Shown piece after piece: positions 28,033-38,154 of a stretch of 64,000 nt of DNA. Source of the stretch: G963662905 sp963676415 (lineage in GTDB: Bacteria > Bacteroidota > Bacteroidia > Bacteroidales > WRLA01); assembly GCA_963676415.1 (NCBI GenBank), contig OY781097.1, positions 1 to 64,000 on the forward strand, written 5' to 3'. The notes beneath the pieces were generated by a model. That model worked only from the letters and a program-made list of their open reading frames with translations. It did not search any database and was not told the DNA's origin. A program made the translations under genes and the position numbers. Numbering within the stretch: position 1 is the first letter of the stretch; the number at the start of each line of letters is the position of its first letter.

Positions 28033-30924
28033 ATGAAAGGTAAAAATCTACTATTCAGTATTTTAGCGTTTTTATTAGGCTTTAGTACCATTACATATGC
28101 TGCAGCAGCCTATCAGCTAGTCCCACAAAATGACGGGGAAGGCGAAAGCCAGATACAGATAAAAAACAATCCGGAAGCATATTTCCACATGCTTCGTGTG
28201 AACAAAAAAACCGGAACCATCAACCCTGCTGATGTAGTCAAAGCAAGCCAACAGGCTGATCTGCTTTTTAAAGATGGCTCTGAAATTGATCTGACATGGG
28301 AAAACAAAGGTCCCGACAATGTTGGCGGACGCACACGCGCCCTGATTTTTGATAATAAAGACGCCAATGCAACCACACTCATTGCAGGTGGTGTTACTGG
28401 TGGTTTATGGAAATCAGAAAACCTTGGCCTCACCTGGAATAAAATCAATATTACTGATGCAAACCTGAATGTTAGCGCCTTAATTCAAGATGAAAATGGC
28501 ACTATTTATGCAGGGACAGGCGATGGCTACGACGGAACTGTTTTCGGTACCGGAATTTATAAATCAACTGATGGTGATAATTTTACGGTAATCGAAAGTA
28601 CAATCCCCGACGTTAACAGCGAAGAAAAAGAATGGGCTTTCATTTATAAACTTGCGCTTCAAAACAACCGCTTGCTCGCTGCTACAAATACGGGTTTAAA
28701 ATACACCAACAACGATGGAGCTGAGTGGAGTACAGCAGTTTATATTGATTCTACAGGTACAGCCATTGAACTTACCGGCGTTTGTACTGACATCAAAGTA
28801 TCCGGAAACGGACTCATCGCAGCTGTTGTTGACAATAAAGTGTACACTGCTGTCAGTGATCCTGTGCAATTTGAACTTCAGTCAAAATATGAAGAAGTGA
28901 ACGACAGCACAATTAATTTTCCGGACAAACTTCCTTTTAAAAATGTAGGTCGCGCAGAAATTGCAATCAGTCCTTCTGCACCGGAAACCATTTATGTTAC
29001 TATGGCCAAATTAGGATTCGGGTCACTGAAAGGTGTATTCAAATCAATAAATAATGGTAAAACCTGGCGCGTAATCCTTCCGGAAAATAATAACTTTGAC
29101 ATCTATGAAGAACAAGGTTTGCATGCCAATACTATTGCTGTTTCCCCAACGAATCCCAACAAAATTTGTGTTGGTGGCAAAAACCTTTGGGTAGGAACAG
29201 AAGTTGATCCTACGGGATATTACGACTGGGGAACAGCTCCATATACAAGTGGTGCGCTCTTGTCTATTCCTACATACGTGCATTATATGCACCATGATTA
29301 TATCTTCCGTCCTGGTCATCCCGAAACAATGATCATTTGTACTGACGGCGGTATAAGTATTTCCAACGACAACCTGGAGACCTTCCGCAACATCATTAAA
29401 AATTACAGTACAACACAATGTAACAGTATTGCTTTCAACCAGTTTGGAAATGTCTTTACCGGCACAATGAACAATGGTTCTCAATACATTGGTGATGGAA
29501 CCAATGGCCCCACTTTCGGCAAGGAAATCTGGAGCAATGGAGCAAATAACGCTGGAACAGGTGGTTATGTAGCTATCTCACAAATTAGCAAAGAAGTGAT
29601 GTTCCTCACCAATCCCGGCGAAACACAAACTGAATTCCGCCGGACAGAAGACCAAGGATTCTCCTTTGCCAACGAATTTATTCCTGGGACAATTACTACA
29701 ACTAATGCCGTTCAGCCATTCATTATGTGGGAAAGTTTTAATGACTATAAAAGTGGAGATAGTATAACTTTGTATGCCAGAACCTTACTGCCTAAAGACA
29801 CTACAGTTTGGCTCCAAAGCTATAACCGAGATTATCCGTTTAAATATACGCTTCCACATACTTTAGAGGAAGGCGACAGTATGCGTGTTCAGGATCCTAT
29901 TACAAACATTTTCCTGCTCGCAATCCGCAACTCCCTATATATGAGCCGCGAAGCTCTCGACTTTTCGAAAGAACCTGAATGGTGGCAGCTTGCCGAAGCA
30001 AAAGGTATTGCTACTGCAATTACTGTAAGTGCCGATGGAAAAAGTGCTTATGTGGGACTGGAGTCTGGTGAACTAGTTCGTGTAGATCACGTTCGTGATG
30101 CATATAGCTTTGAGACAGCTGATATGTCAAGCCCATATTCAGTTATAGCATCAAGTACTATTTTTACCGCTGAAAATCAAGCATTAACTTCTGTTGCTGT
30201 TGATCCACAAAATAACGAACATGTTATTCTTACTTTAGGCAACTATGGTGAAGAAAACTATGTATATGAAACATTCAACGCTCTCGATGAAGAGCCTGTA
30301 TTTGAATCAATTCAAGGCAACTTACCCAAAGCCCCGGCTTACTCAAGTTTAATCGAGATGAATGATGGTGAACGCATCATTATCGGAACCGAATTTGGGG
30401 TTTATGCCTCTACAGCACCCAACGAATGGATTGCTTTGAATAATGGAATGGGTAAAGTACCAGTTACCATGCTTCGTCAGCAAACAATGACTAAATGGGG
30501 ATTTGAAGTTCCAACAGGCGACCCCGCCAACCCAACGGAGTATTTCCCGGGAATCACAAATACTGGTGTTATTTATGCTTCTACTTATGGCCGCGGAACC
30601 TTTGAAGCGAGAAACTTTGTAGGCATTCAGGATCAACCCGAAGACGGCAGCATTACAAGCAGTACAGTTTCTTCACTTAATGTTTATCCGAACCCAGTGC
30701 AAAATAATGCATTTGTTGAGATGAAACTTAATGAAGCGCAACAGGTAAGCACTTATATTTATAATCTTAACGGACAGCTACTTCAAATCCATAATGCAGG
30801 AACAATGGCGGCAGGTGATCAAAAAATTGAATTGAATACCAGCAAGCTTAATGCGGGAACATATATTATCAATGTTCAGGCAGGCAGTCAGAATGTTCAG
30901 GCGAAATTCATCAAAGTAGATTAA
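28033..30924 (+). CDS. T9SS-sorted sortilin/BNR propeller protein
   Basis: 963 residues. The signal peptide covers about 1-24. From about 95 on, the protein is a sortilin (VPS10)-like or BNR-type beta-propeller: GPDNVGGRTRALIFD is the typical opening, then GGLWKSENLGLTWNKI, IYKSTDGDNF, VFKSINNGKTWRVI and DGGISISNDNLETF. A second propeller-like half runs to about 870. Residues about 885-963 form the T9SS sorting domain (LNVYPNPVQNNA, then NAGTYIINVQAG, ending QAKFIKVD). The role is probably extracellular glycan or protein binding; the resemblance to glycoside-hydrolase propellers is structural only. It is followed after 29 bp by another cargo gene. Confidence 0.85.
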   Translation: MKGKNLLFSILAFLLGFSTITYAAAAYQLVPQNDGEGESQIQIKNNPEAYFHMLRVNKKTGTINPADVVKASQQADLLFKDGSEIDLTWENKGPDNVGGRTRALIFDNKDANATTLIAGGVTGGLWKSENLGLTWNKINITDANLNVSALIQDENGTIYAGTGDGYDGTVFGTGIYKSTDGDNFTVIESTIPDVNSEEKEWAFIYKLALQNNRLLAATNTGLKYTNNDGAEWSTAVYIDSTGTAIELTGVCTDIKVSGNGLIAAVVDNKVYTAVSDPVQFELQSKYEEVNDSTINFPDKLPFKNVGRAEIAISPSAPETIYVTMAKLGFGSLKGVFKSINNGKTWRVILPENNNFDIYEEQGLHANTIAVSPTNPNKICVGGKNLWVGTEVDPTGYYDWGTAPYTSGALLSIPTYVHYMHHDYIFRPGHPETMIICTDGGISISNDNLETFRNIIKNYSTTQCNSIAFNQFGNVFTGTMNNGSQYIGDGTNGPTFGKEIWSNGANNAGTGGYVAISQISKEVMFLTNPGETQTEFRRTEDQGFSFANEFIPGTITTTNAVQPFIMWESFNDYKSGDSITLYARTLLPKDTTVWLQSYNRDYPFKYTLPHTLEEGDSMRVQDPITNIFLLAIRNSLYMSREALDFSKEPEWWQLAEAKGIATAITVSADGKSAYVGLESGELVRVDHVRDAYSFETADMSSPYSVIASSTIFTAENQALTSVAVDPQNNEHVILTLGNYGEENYVYETFNALDEEPVFESIQGNLPKAPAYSSLIEMNDGERIIIGTEFGVYASTAPNEWIALNNGMGKVPVTMLRQQTMTKWGFEVPTGDPANPTEYFPGITNTGVIYASTYGRGTFEARNFVGIQDQPEDGSITSSTVSSLNVYPNPVQNNAFVEMKLNEAQQVSTYIYNLNGQLLQIHNAGTMAAGDQKIELNTSKLNAGTYIINVQAGSQNVQAKFIKVD

Positions 30925-30953
30925 TTCAGGATATAAACAAAAAATAGAATAAA

Positions 30954-32453
30954 ATGAAAAAGTTATTTATGGCCGTATTCCTTCTCTGTACAGTTGCACT
31001 AACTGCTCAGGTAAGGATTTATACTCCAACACCAAATACACCAGCCGATGGCAGAGAAAACCAAAACCCGGATGTAGCTATGAGCTGGCTGGGTGTAAGT
31101 AATCCAAACCCGGTAAACTATATTGTTGAATACGCAGATAATGAAGAGTTTAACAATTCAAAAACTGCTACAGTCGAGAAAATTACTGGTTATGCCCCCG
31201 GATTGTTAATGTTTGGTCAGACCTATTATTGGCATGTAAAAGCCGTTGATGCTGTTACAGGCGATGAATCTGATTGGTCAGAAGTTTTTAGCTTTACTGT
31301 TTTCAATGAAATCCCATTAAACAAGCCCAGTAATGGTTCTGATGACGAAGAACCTATTGTTGACCTAAGCTGGAAAGTATCCTTTAGTGGTATTGCAATT
31401 TCAGGCATTGATGGCTATGAGATCCTTATAGATACAACTGAAAGCTTTGACAGCCCTTACCTGAAGCAACTTTTTGCTATTGAAGGTGCATCCCTTATTA
31501 CAAGTCCTGAGCTTCGTTTTGGAGATCAGTTTTTCTGGAAAGTCCGTGCTTATCATAGTGGAGGAAATTCAGGATGGTCGGAAGTTTATAACTTCTTTGT
31601 AATAGATGAAATCGAACTGAACAAGCCAAAAGACGGCGAATCTGACATCCAGCTTGATGAAGAATTCAGCTTTAAAGCTATTGAAGGTGCTTTGAAGTAC
31701 GAAATGCAGTATGATGTTAATGAAAACTTTACAGAACCATTCAAAGTTACTGTACTTCATGATGGCACCCCCAAACCAGATACAACCTTTGAGAATATGA
31801 TCTTTGGCCAGACTTATTACTGGAGAGCCCGTGCTATTCATCGTAAAGACACTTCCGGCTGGTCAGAAGTACGCAGCGTAAGTACTATTGAAAAACCAGA
31901 ATTAATTGCACCTCAAAACGATTCAATTGGCATTCCCCGCCAACCAAAGCTGGTTTGGGAAGAAATGACCGGGATTACCTATATGGAAATTGAATATGCC
32001 AAAAATGAAACTTTCACTGAAGCATTGTTTACTGATATGATTGATGGTACTAGAACGACTTACAGTGTACTTTATCAACTTGATCTTTCTACACAATATT
32101 TCTGGAGAGTGCGTGCTATTAAAGTAACTGATTCATCGGCATGGAGCGATACACGTCACTTTACTATTACTGATGGCGCAGGAATTGAAGAAAACAGTTT
32201 CAGCCAAATCAGTACTTACCCGAACCCCGTAAGTGAAGAACTCAATATTGAATTTAATTCTTCCACATCCGGAGAAGCTTACCTCAATGTTTATGATCTT
32301 GTTGGCAAGAAACAACTTTCACTGCCCATCAGCGTTCAACAAGGCGATAACCGTGTTATTGTTGATATGAACGATTTAAGCAATGGTATTTACATGATGA
32401 ATATCGAAGGAAGCAACATGAAGTTGACACGTAAAATCGTGATCAACAAATAA
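30954..32453 (+). CDS. T9SS-sorted protein with four fibronectin-III-like repeats
   Basis: 499 residues. The signal peptide covers about 1-18 (ending LTAQ). Four tandem modules of about 95 residues follow (about 20-115, 118-215, 218-310, 312-408). Each ends in a motif such as FGQTYYWHVKAVD, FGDQFFWKVRAYH, FGQTYYWRARAIH or STQYFWRVRAIK and then GWSEV-type strands. This is the fibronectin type III-like pattern found in bacterial cell-surface proteins. Residues about 418-499 are a T9SS sorting domain (STYPNPVSEEL, SNGIYMMNIEG, LTRKIVINK). It is likely an adhesion or scaffold partner of the propeller protein encoded 29 bp upstream. A strong terminator follows. Confidence 0.85.
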   Translation: MKKLFMAVFLLCTVALTAQVRIYTPTPNTPADGRENQNPDVAMSWLGVSNPNPVNYIVEYADNEEFNNSKTATVEKITGYAPGLLMFGQTYYWHVKAVDAVTGDESDWSEVFSFTVFNEIPLNKPSNGSDDEEPIVDLSWKVSFSGIAISGIDGYEILIDTTESFDSPYLKQLFAIEGASLITSPELRFGDQFFWKVRAYHSGGNSGWSEVYNFFVIDEIELNKPKDGESDIQLDEEFSFKAIEGALKYEMQYDVNENFTEPFKVTVLHDGTPKPDTTFENMIFGQTYYWRARAIHRKDTSGWSEVRSVSTIEKPELIAPQNDSIGIPRQPKLVWEEMTGITYMEIEYAKNETFTEALFTDMIDGTRTTYSVLYQLDLSTQYFWRVRAIKVTDSSAWSDTRHFTITDGAGIEENSFSQISTYPNPVSEELNIEFNSSTSGEAYLNVYDLVGKKQLSLPISVQQGDNRVIVDMNDLSNGIYMMNIEGSNMKLTRKIVINK

Positions 32454-32476
32454 AAGATACCTTTCCTATCATTAAG

Positions 32477-32508
32477 AAGGCTGCCCTTTTTGGGGTGGCC
32501 TTTTTTTT
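32477..32508 (+). terminator. Terminator after the FN3 cargo gene
   Basis: AAGGCTGCCC pairs with GGGGTGGCCTT (about ten pairs with one bulge and wobbles), loop TTTTT, followed by T8. Confidence 0.8.
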
Positions 32509-32738
32509 GCTTCCGCAATTAATGGTATAATCTCACCGATAAAGTGTCCGGGTTTTCGGGAGACTTTATAAACGAACTCCATCAAAATCCTGCTCTTCCC
32601 GATCAATAATCGGGGAAATGAACCTCTACAAGGATTGCTAATTTATCCTTTCCTGAAAATCTCGTGCAGAACCAAATGTTAATCTAAAAATCAAGGAGTT
32701 CTCTTATTACAAAGCCAGATTCCTAATAGGTTCCAACA

Positions 32739-35270
32739 TTAGGTATAAATCAACATACCAACCTGATACACCAGGAAAGCCATAATCCATGCAACAACTG
32801 TAGTATAGACCAAGGAGAAAAGTCCCCATTTGTAGCTTCCCGACTCTCGGATAATGACCATTAAAGTAGCGATACAAGGGAAATACAGCAAAACGAAAAT
32901 CATAAAAGACAAAGCAACAACCGGATTAAATACAAATTCCCCTTTTCTGGAACCACTGGTATATTTTTGGGTCCGGATTTTTTCTACCAGTGTAGGATTT
33001 CCTTTGCTGCTGGAATCATCTACCTGATAAAGCACGCCAAGCGTACTCACAACAATTTCTTTGGCAGCGGTTCCGGCAATAATGCTTACGCTCATTTTCC
33101 AATCAAAGCCTAAAGGAGCCATCACATGCTGAAAACCTTTGCCCAGCCTTCCGATATACGAGTTTTCCTGGTGCAGCTGGCTGTATTCGTTATCAAGAGC
33201 GGCAATTTGCTGAGACATTTGATTATTCAATGCTGCAATTTTCGCACTGTCGCCTACATACGAATTTGAGATTTCCTGCTGCATGTTCAATTCGACAGCA
33301 GATATCCGCTGATCATATTCCTTTCTTAAATCTTCATTTATAGGAAAATAGCCCAAAGCCCAAATCAGGATAGAAGCAATTAAAATAACTCCACCGATCT
33401 TGCGAAGATACTGCCAGGCTTTTTCCCACATATGTTTGGTAATGGAGCGGAAAGTAGGGATACGATAAGGCGGCAGTTCCATGACAAAAGGCACTTCTTC
33501 TCTTTTAAAGATGGTTTTCTTCAAAATAAGTGCTGCCAGAATTGCAATGATGATCCCGGTCATATAAATTAAAAATAATAGGCTGCCATGGTTATCCGGG
33601 AAAAAAGCACTGATAAACAGAATATAAACCGGTAATCTTGCACTACAGCTGATGAATGGATTGATCAGCATCGTAATCATGCGGTCGTTTCGGTTTTCCA
33701 GGATGCGTGTTGACATAATAGCGGGAACAGTACATCCAAAGCCCATGATAAGCGGGATAAACGATTTGCCGTGCAAGCCGATTTTATGCATCAGCTTATC
33801 CATAATAAACACCGCTCGTGCCATATATCCCGAGTCCTCCATCAGTGAGATAAAGAAAAACAATATCAGGATATTGGGTAGAAAGACAATAACACCGCCA
33901 ATCCCTCCAAGAATTCCGTCGATAATCATGTCTTTCAACATGCCTTCCTGCATATGCTCTCCAACGAATGAGGAAAGAAAGCCCATGCCGCTGTCAATCC
34001 AGTTCATTGGATATTGACCCAGGCTGAATGTCGTTTCGAACATAAACCAGAGAAAAACAAAGAAGAGTGGCAGGGCAAATAGCTTATGGGTCAGGAATGT
34101 GTCCACGATCTCACTTTTGCGCCGTCGGGCATGCAAGCCCGGCTGGACGGTTTCTTTTAGTGCACCGTTTATAAATCCATATTTGGCATCTGTAATCAGC
34201 GTTTCGGCATTTTCTCTACGCCGCTTTTCAATTACCTCCCTTTGATGATGCGCACAACGGAGAATTTCCTTTGGATTACGGCATTGATCCTGTATCCTCT
34301 TTTCCTCCTCTTCATCGCCCTCCAGGAGTTTTATGGCCATAAAACGGGAAGAAACCCTGTCGAGCAATTCATAATTCTGCTTGACTTTGATTTTGTGCTG
34401 GATGGAAGCAATGGCTTTTTCGACCATCGGACCATAAGAAATATGAATATGCCTGAGGCTGGGTTCCCGATCCTCAAAAACACGGATAACAGCCTCAAAA
34501 AGTTGTTCTATTCCCCGACCCTTTGATGCTACGGTAGGCACCATAGGTATCCCAATCATTTTGCCTAAAGCCTTATAATCAAAGCGATCGCCTTTTTTTT
34601 GCAATTCATCAAACATATTGAGCGCCACCACAACACGGATATCCATATCAATAAGCTGGGTTGTGAGATAGATATTGCGCTCAAGGTTACCGGCATCAAC
34701 AATATTGATTACAATATCCGGCACTTCTTCAATGATGTAATTCCGGACATAAAGCTCTTCAGGCGTGTATGATGTAATGGAATATGTGCCCGGTAAATCG
34801 ACGACATTAATCAAATAATCACCAAAGCGGAAATGAGCTGTTTTGGCATCAACAGTAACCCCGCTGTAATTCCCAACCCTTTCGCGGGAGCCGGAAGCAA
34901 GGTTAAAAAGAGTGGTTTTTCCTGAATTTGGATTTCCTACCAGGGCTACATTGATGATCTTATCTTTCCGGACGGCTTGTTGACGAAAAGCATCATCCTC
35001 AATAATCCCATCATAATCGCTGAGGAACAGATGACTTTGCTCATGGTGGCCCATAACCTCAATAAGTGCGGCTTCGCTATTGCGCAAAGACACATTATAG
35101 CCCATAATTTCGTATTCTACCGGATCTTTTAATGGCGCTTTGCGGACAATTTTAACATCTTTGCCCACAATAAAGCCCATTTCCATGATCCGTTTACGAA
35201 ATGCACCACGTCCTTTTACTTTGATAATGATGCCGGATTCGCCCTGTTTGAGGTCTAAAAGGGTTCTCAT
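32739..35270 (-). CDS. feoB: Ferrous iron transporter, fused FeoA-FeoB
   Basis: 843 residues from the ATG at 35268-35270. An upstream in-frame ATG at 35309 would add 13 residues outside the FeoA domain and is less likely. Residues 1-75 are a FeoA SH3-like domain (MRTLLDLKQGE...). The FeoB G domain follows (G1 GNPNSGKTTLFN, switch VDLPGTYSIT, G4 NMFDE), then a cytoplasmic helical spacer and two Gate transmembrane domains (including GFGCTVPAIMSTR and GTAAKEIVVSTLGVLY). It imports Fe2+ across the inner membrane under GTP control. FeoA-FeoB fusions are usual in Bacteroidota. The gene lies just after the cbb3 operon, with its own promoter; iron supply for haem and FeS proteins is a sensible link. 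Confidence 0.93.
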   Translation of the reverse strand: MRTLLDLKQGESGIIIKVKGRGAFRKRIMEMGFIVGKDVKIVRKAPLKDPVEYEIMGYNVSLRNSEAALIEVMGHHEQSHLFLSDYDGIIEDDAFRQQAVRKDKIINVALVGNPNSGKTTLFNLASGSRERVGNYSGVTVDAKTAHFRFGDYLINVVDLPGTYSITSYTPEELYVRNYIIEEVPDIVINIVDAGNLERNIYLTTQLIDMDIRVVVALNMFDELQKKGDRFDYKALGKMIGIPMVPTVASKGRGIEQLFEAVIRVFEDREPSLRHIHISYGPMVEKAIASIQHKIKVKQNYELLDRVSSRFMAIKLLEGDEEEEKRIQDQCRNPKEILRCAHHQREVIEKRRRENAETLITDAKYGFINGALKETVQPGLHARRRKSEIVDTFLTHKLFALPLFFVFLWFMFETTFSLGQYPMNWIDSGMGFLSSFVGEHMQEGMLKDMIIDGILGGIGGVIVFLPNILILFFFISLMEDSGYMARAVFIMDKLMHKIGLHGKSFIPLIMGFGCTVPAIMSTRILENRNDRMITMLINPFISCSARLPVYILFISAFFPDNHGSLLFLIYMTGIIIAILAALILKKTIFKREEVPFVMELPPYRIPTFRSITKHMWEKAWQYLRKIGGVILIASILIWALGYFPINEDLRKEYDQRISAVELNMQQEISNSYVGDSAKIAALNNQMSQQIAALDNEYSQLHQENSYIGRLGKGFQHVMAPLGFDWKMSVSIIAGTAAKEIVVSTLGVLYQVDDSSSKGNPTLVEKIRTQKYTSGSRKGEFVFNPVVALSFMIFVLLYFPCIATLMVIIRESGSYKWGLFSLVYTTVVAWIMAFLVYQVGMLIYT

Positions 35271-35374
35271 ACTCAATAAAAAAATCAAATTATTCCACAC
35301 CGGAAACATTAAGTAAATCCCATACTCTTGTCCCGCTTTTTGTGCAGTATTTTATTTAGAATAAATACAGATTG

Positions 35375-35404
35375 CAAAGTTAGGTTTTTTCCGATAACCA
35401 CAAA
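35375..35404 (-). promoter_or_regulatory. feoB promoter
   Basis: On the minus strand TTTG at 35404-35401 and TAACTTTG at 35382-35375 are separated by 18 nt. The -33 element lies in the T-run of the preceding operon's terminator. Confidence 0.6.
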
Positions 35405-35433
35405 AAAACAGGGCTTATTTAGAAAACCCTGTT
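35402..35433 (-). terminator. Terminator of the cbb3 operon
   Basis: AACAGGG pairs with CCCTGTT (7 bp, 13-nt loop) and seven T residues follow on the minus strand, 31 bp beyond the last gene of the operon. Confidence 0.65.
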
Positions 35434-35464
35434 CCCATGCAAATTCAGCTTAAGTTAACGGAAC

Positions 35465-36226
35465 CTATGCATAAAAACTATGAACATCAGTCCTCATACA
35501 ACAAGGCTTTTCAGTTCCTGCTCCACCCGAATGTGTTTTGATTTCAAGTTTTTTATCCGGAGGGCTGATGAAAGGAATCCCTAGATTTAATCCGCGCAGG
35601 ATAAAGAGCAAACCAATGATCACGATAACCACAGGGATAATTTTCCGGACTTTATTGCGCAAGCCGGTACTGATCACGTTGCCGGCCAAACTCACCAACA
35701 GCAATAAAGGCAATGTCCCCAGGCCAAATACAAACATAAAAAGGATTCCATGCACCACATTTGCTGTTGCAATAGCTCCGGCAATAGCCATATAGACCAG
35801 TCCACAGGGCAATAAACCATTGAGCAAACCAATAATCAGCAGGGATTGGTAGCTTCGCGCAGAGAAAAGATATCCAAAACGGTTTTTTAGCCCGGAAACA
35901 TATTTCCCGACAATTTTATCAAAATTCACCCTTTCGCGGAACATCCAGGGGAAAAACACACTGAGCACCATAATTGCGCCCATAATAATACTTACCCATT
36001 GCTGAAAACCGCCCAGTTTCAAGCCCTGCCCCACCAGGCCAAAAACCAATCCCATAAGCGCATATGTTATAGCGCGTCCAAGGTTATACAAAACGCCACC
36101 AAATATCCGTGTAAACCAGGAATCATTTTTTAAAGGCAAAGCAACGGCAATCGGCCCGCACATTCCAACACAATGAAAACTGCCCATAAGGCCAAGCATC
36201 AAAGCCGAAATCAAAACTTCAGTCAT
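35465..36226 (-). CDS. TauE/SafE-like membrane protein of cbb3 oxidase biogenesis
   Basis: 253 residues with about six membrane segments. The N-terminal GSFHCVGMCGPIA is the conserved Cys-containing motif of the UreH/TauE-SafE-like subfamily that sits in cco gene clusters; a second copy of the fold begins near GLLNGLLPCGLVYMA. Members next to ccoG/ccoH are thought to help copper supply or assembly of cbb3 oxidase; this is inferred from context, not proven. The tail contains Cys-Cys and His residues (KPCCMRTDVHSF) that could bind metal. It is the last gene of the operon, 2 bp after ccoH, followed by a terminator. Confidence 0.78.
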   Translation of the reverse strand: MTEVLISALMLGLMGSFHCVGMCGPIAVALPLKNDSWFTRIFGGVLYNLGRAITYALMGLVFGLVGQGLKLGGFQQWVSIIMGAIMVLSVFFPWMFRERVNFDKIVGKYVSGLKNRFGYLFSARSYQSLLIIGLLNGLLPCGLVYMAIAGAIATANVVHGILFMFVFGLGTLPLLLLVSLAGNVISTGLRNKVRKIIPVVIVIIGLLFILRGLNLGIPFISPPDKKLEIKTHSGGAGTEKPCCMRTDVHSFYA

Positions 36227-36228
36227 AT

Positions 36229-36684
36229 TCAGGGAATTTGGAGTTCAAGTTCACAATAATAGGTTTTGGCATGCGCAACCCAATCCAGAATCAGTTTGTA
36301 GCGCCCGCTTTTCAGGTTTTTCAGCGAAATAATCTGCTTGCCTGCATGATCAACTTCAAGAGGATAAAAGTGATCTTCCTCAAAATCAACGAAATAATAA
36401 AGTTGCGCCCTGCCTTTTATCTCCGTTCCACGAAAATCTGCCGGAAAAGAAATTTGCAGCTTTTTGGCTTCATCAAGATCAATTTTGATCGGAGCAGACA
36501 AAGCTTGATAATTCTTAATTTTTTCCATATGAGCCGAATGGTTCAACTCTTTTGGATAATAATCACGGCTCACCAGATTAATTTTCTGTCGGAAACTGAT
36601 ATAAACCAGGCTTCCGATAAAAAGTACAAAAATTACAATAGCAATAGCAATTCCATTGCCCCAGTTCATGAGAGGCTTCTTCAT
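36229..36684 (-). CDS. ccoH: cbb3 oxidase assembly protein CcoH/FixH
   Basis: 151 residues. One N-terminal membrane anchor (about 8-30) is followed by a periplasmic beta domain of the FixH family. NLVSRDYYPKELNHSAHMEKIKNY is the typical region after the anchor (here only part is cited: DYYPKELNHS), and LKSGRYKLILDWVAHAKTYY closes the domain. It is needed for assembly or stability of cbb3 oxidase in other bacteria. It is placed between ccoG (12 bp upstream) and the TauE/SafE-like gene (2 bp downstream). Confidence 0.85.
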   Translation of the reverse strand: MKKPLMNWGNGIAIAIVIFVLFIGSLVYISFRQKINLVSRDYYPKELNHSAHMEKIKNYQALSAPIKIDLDEAKKLQISFPADFRGTEIKGRAQLYYFVDFEEDHFYPLEVDHAGKQIISLKNLKSGRYKLILDWVAHAKTYYCELELQIP

Positions 36685-36696
36685 TCGGTTTATTTT

Positions 36697-38094
36697 TTAG
36701 TTTAGCGGAGACACGAAGTTAATTTCTTTTTCGTAAAGCTGTTCGTCATCACGAAATACAGCAATTTTCAGAGGCGTATTGCGCTGCTTATTAAGTTCCT
36801 CATTCATGATTACAAAAAAGACAGCTTCCACATCTGATTTTGGTTTAAGCTGTAGATTTCCTGAAGGGATCAGTACATCCGCATTATGGGAAAAAACCTC
36901 TAGACGGATTGGCTGCTCATCGCGGGTTTTATTAACTGCCGTGATGCTGTACATATTGCTGATTCGTCCATCATCCTGTTCCTGGAAAAGCATGCCCGGA
37001 GTGCGCAATATAGTTGCTTCGATATCGGTGCGGCTCATCATCATCCAACTCAGGAAAGCAAGCAATCCCATCAATACAATGCTGTATGCCAGAATACGCG
37101 CATTAAATCTCAGTTTTTCTTCCTTGCGAATGGAGCGTTCGCTGGCAAAGCGGATCAAGCCGGGTTTCATGCCGAGACGTTTCATCACGGAATTGCAGGC
37201 ATCGATACAGGCAGTGCAATTGATACACTCAAGCTGAGTGCCGTTGCGGATATCAATACCGGTCGGGCACACATGCACACAACTGCCGCAATTCACACAA
37301 TCGCCTTTTCTGGCAGCAGCCCGGTCCTCATTTGGGCTAAAGGAAGCACGCTCCTCTCCCCTCTTATAATCGTATGCCACGATGATGGAATTATTATCGA
37401 GAAAAACGCCTTGCAAACGACCATAAGGGCAGATCATTACACAAATTTGCTCACGAAACCAGGAATAAACCACAAAGCCTATCAATGTGGAAACAAGCAT
37501 AAAAATCCAGGCAGCCGGACGTTCCGCAAATCTGGAAGCATAGACTTCCACCAAGCCTTTTGTCCCGATAAAATAGGTCATGAAAGTATTGACCAGCAAA
37601 AAGATGATGGCGATAAATATGATGCTTTTCAAGGCTCTTTTAAAAAACTTTTCAGCATTCCAGGGCTGTTCTTTGAGGATGCGCTGTTTTCCGGAGCCGC
37701 CATCGATCCATTTTTCGATCCTACGGAAAATCAGTTCCATAAAAATCGTTTGCGGACATGCCCAACCGCACCAGATACGGCCATAAATCACGGTAAAAAG
37801 CACCACAAAAATCACAAGGGAAATCATGGCAATGACGAACAAATAAGTATCCTGAGGCCAGAATATAACCCCAAAGAGGATAAATTCGCGATCAAATATA
37901 TTGAGCAGGATAAAAGGATCACCCTGCACCCGGATGAAAGGAATGATAAAAAACAGAGCCAATAAAAAACCGCCGACAATATGCCGGTATGTTGTTAATT
38001 TGCCTTTAGGCAATTTAGGGTAAAGCCATTTTCGTTTGCCGCTTTGGAAATCCATAGTGGCAATACTATCGCGAAAAGAATCTTTTGAAGGCAT
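36697..38094 (-). CDS. ccoG: cbb3 oxidase accessory ferredoxin CcoG (RdxA/FixG)
   Basis: 465 residues. A membrane protein with two [4Fe-4S] motifs: CVNCGSCVHVCPTG and CINCTACIDACN, both near residues 265-300. About five membrane segments are seen, with the conserved WCGWACPQTIFMELIFRRIE and REQICVMICPYGRLQG stretches. The C-terminus is an Ig-like periplasmic domain. CcoG is known to reduce copper for delivery to cbb3 oxidase. It is 12 bp upstream of ccoH. A 60-bp gap separates it from ccoP; no separate promoter is evident. Confidence 0.94.
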   Translation of the reverse strand: MPSKDSFRDSIATMDFQSGKRKWLYPKLPKGKLTTYRHIVGGFLLALFFIIPFIRVQGDPFILLNIFDREFILFGVIFWPQDTYLFVIAMISLVIFVVLFTVIYGRIWCGWACPQTIFMELIFRRIEKWIDGGSGKQRILKEQPWNAEKFFKRALKSIIFIAIIFLLVNTFMTYFIGTKGLVEVYASRFAERPAAWIFMLVSTLIGFVVYSWFREQICVMICPYGRLQGVFLDNNSIIVAYDYKRGEERASFSPNEDRAAARKGDCVNCGSCVHVCPTGIDIRNGTQLECINCTACIDACNSVMKRLGMKPGLIRFASERSIRKEEKLRFNARILAYSIVLMGLLAFLSWMMMSRTDIEATILRTPGMLFQEQDDGRISNMYSITAVNKTRDEQPIRLEVFSHNADVLIPSGNLQLKPKSDVEAVFFVIMNEELNKQRNTPLKIAVFRDDEQLYEKEINFVSPLN

Positions 38095-38154
38095 ATTATA
38101 GTATTTCTGACAGTCTATATTTCCGTTAGATCAGCACGTCATAATGAGCACAAA

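Noticed and set aside
35271..35309. 13-residue N-terminal extension of FeoAB
   Set aside because: FeoA domains start at MRTLLDLKQGE; the extension is hydrophobic and unsupported.
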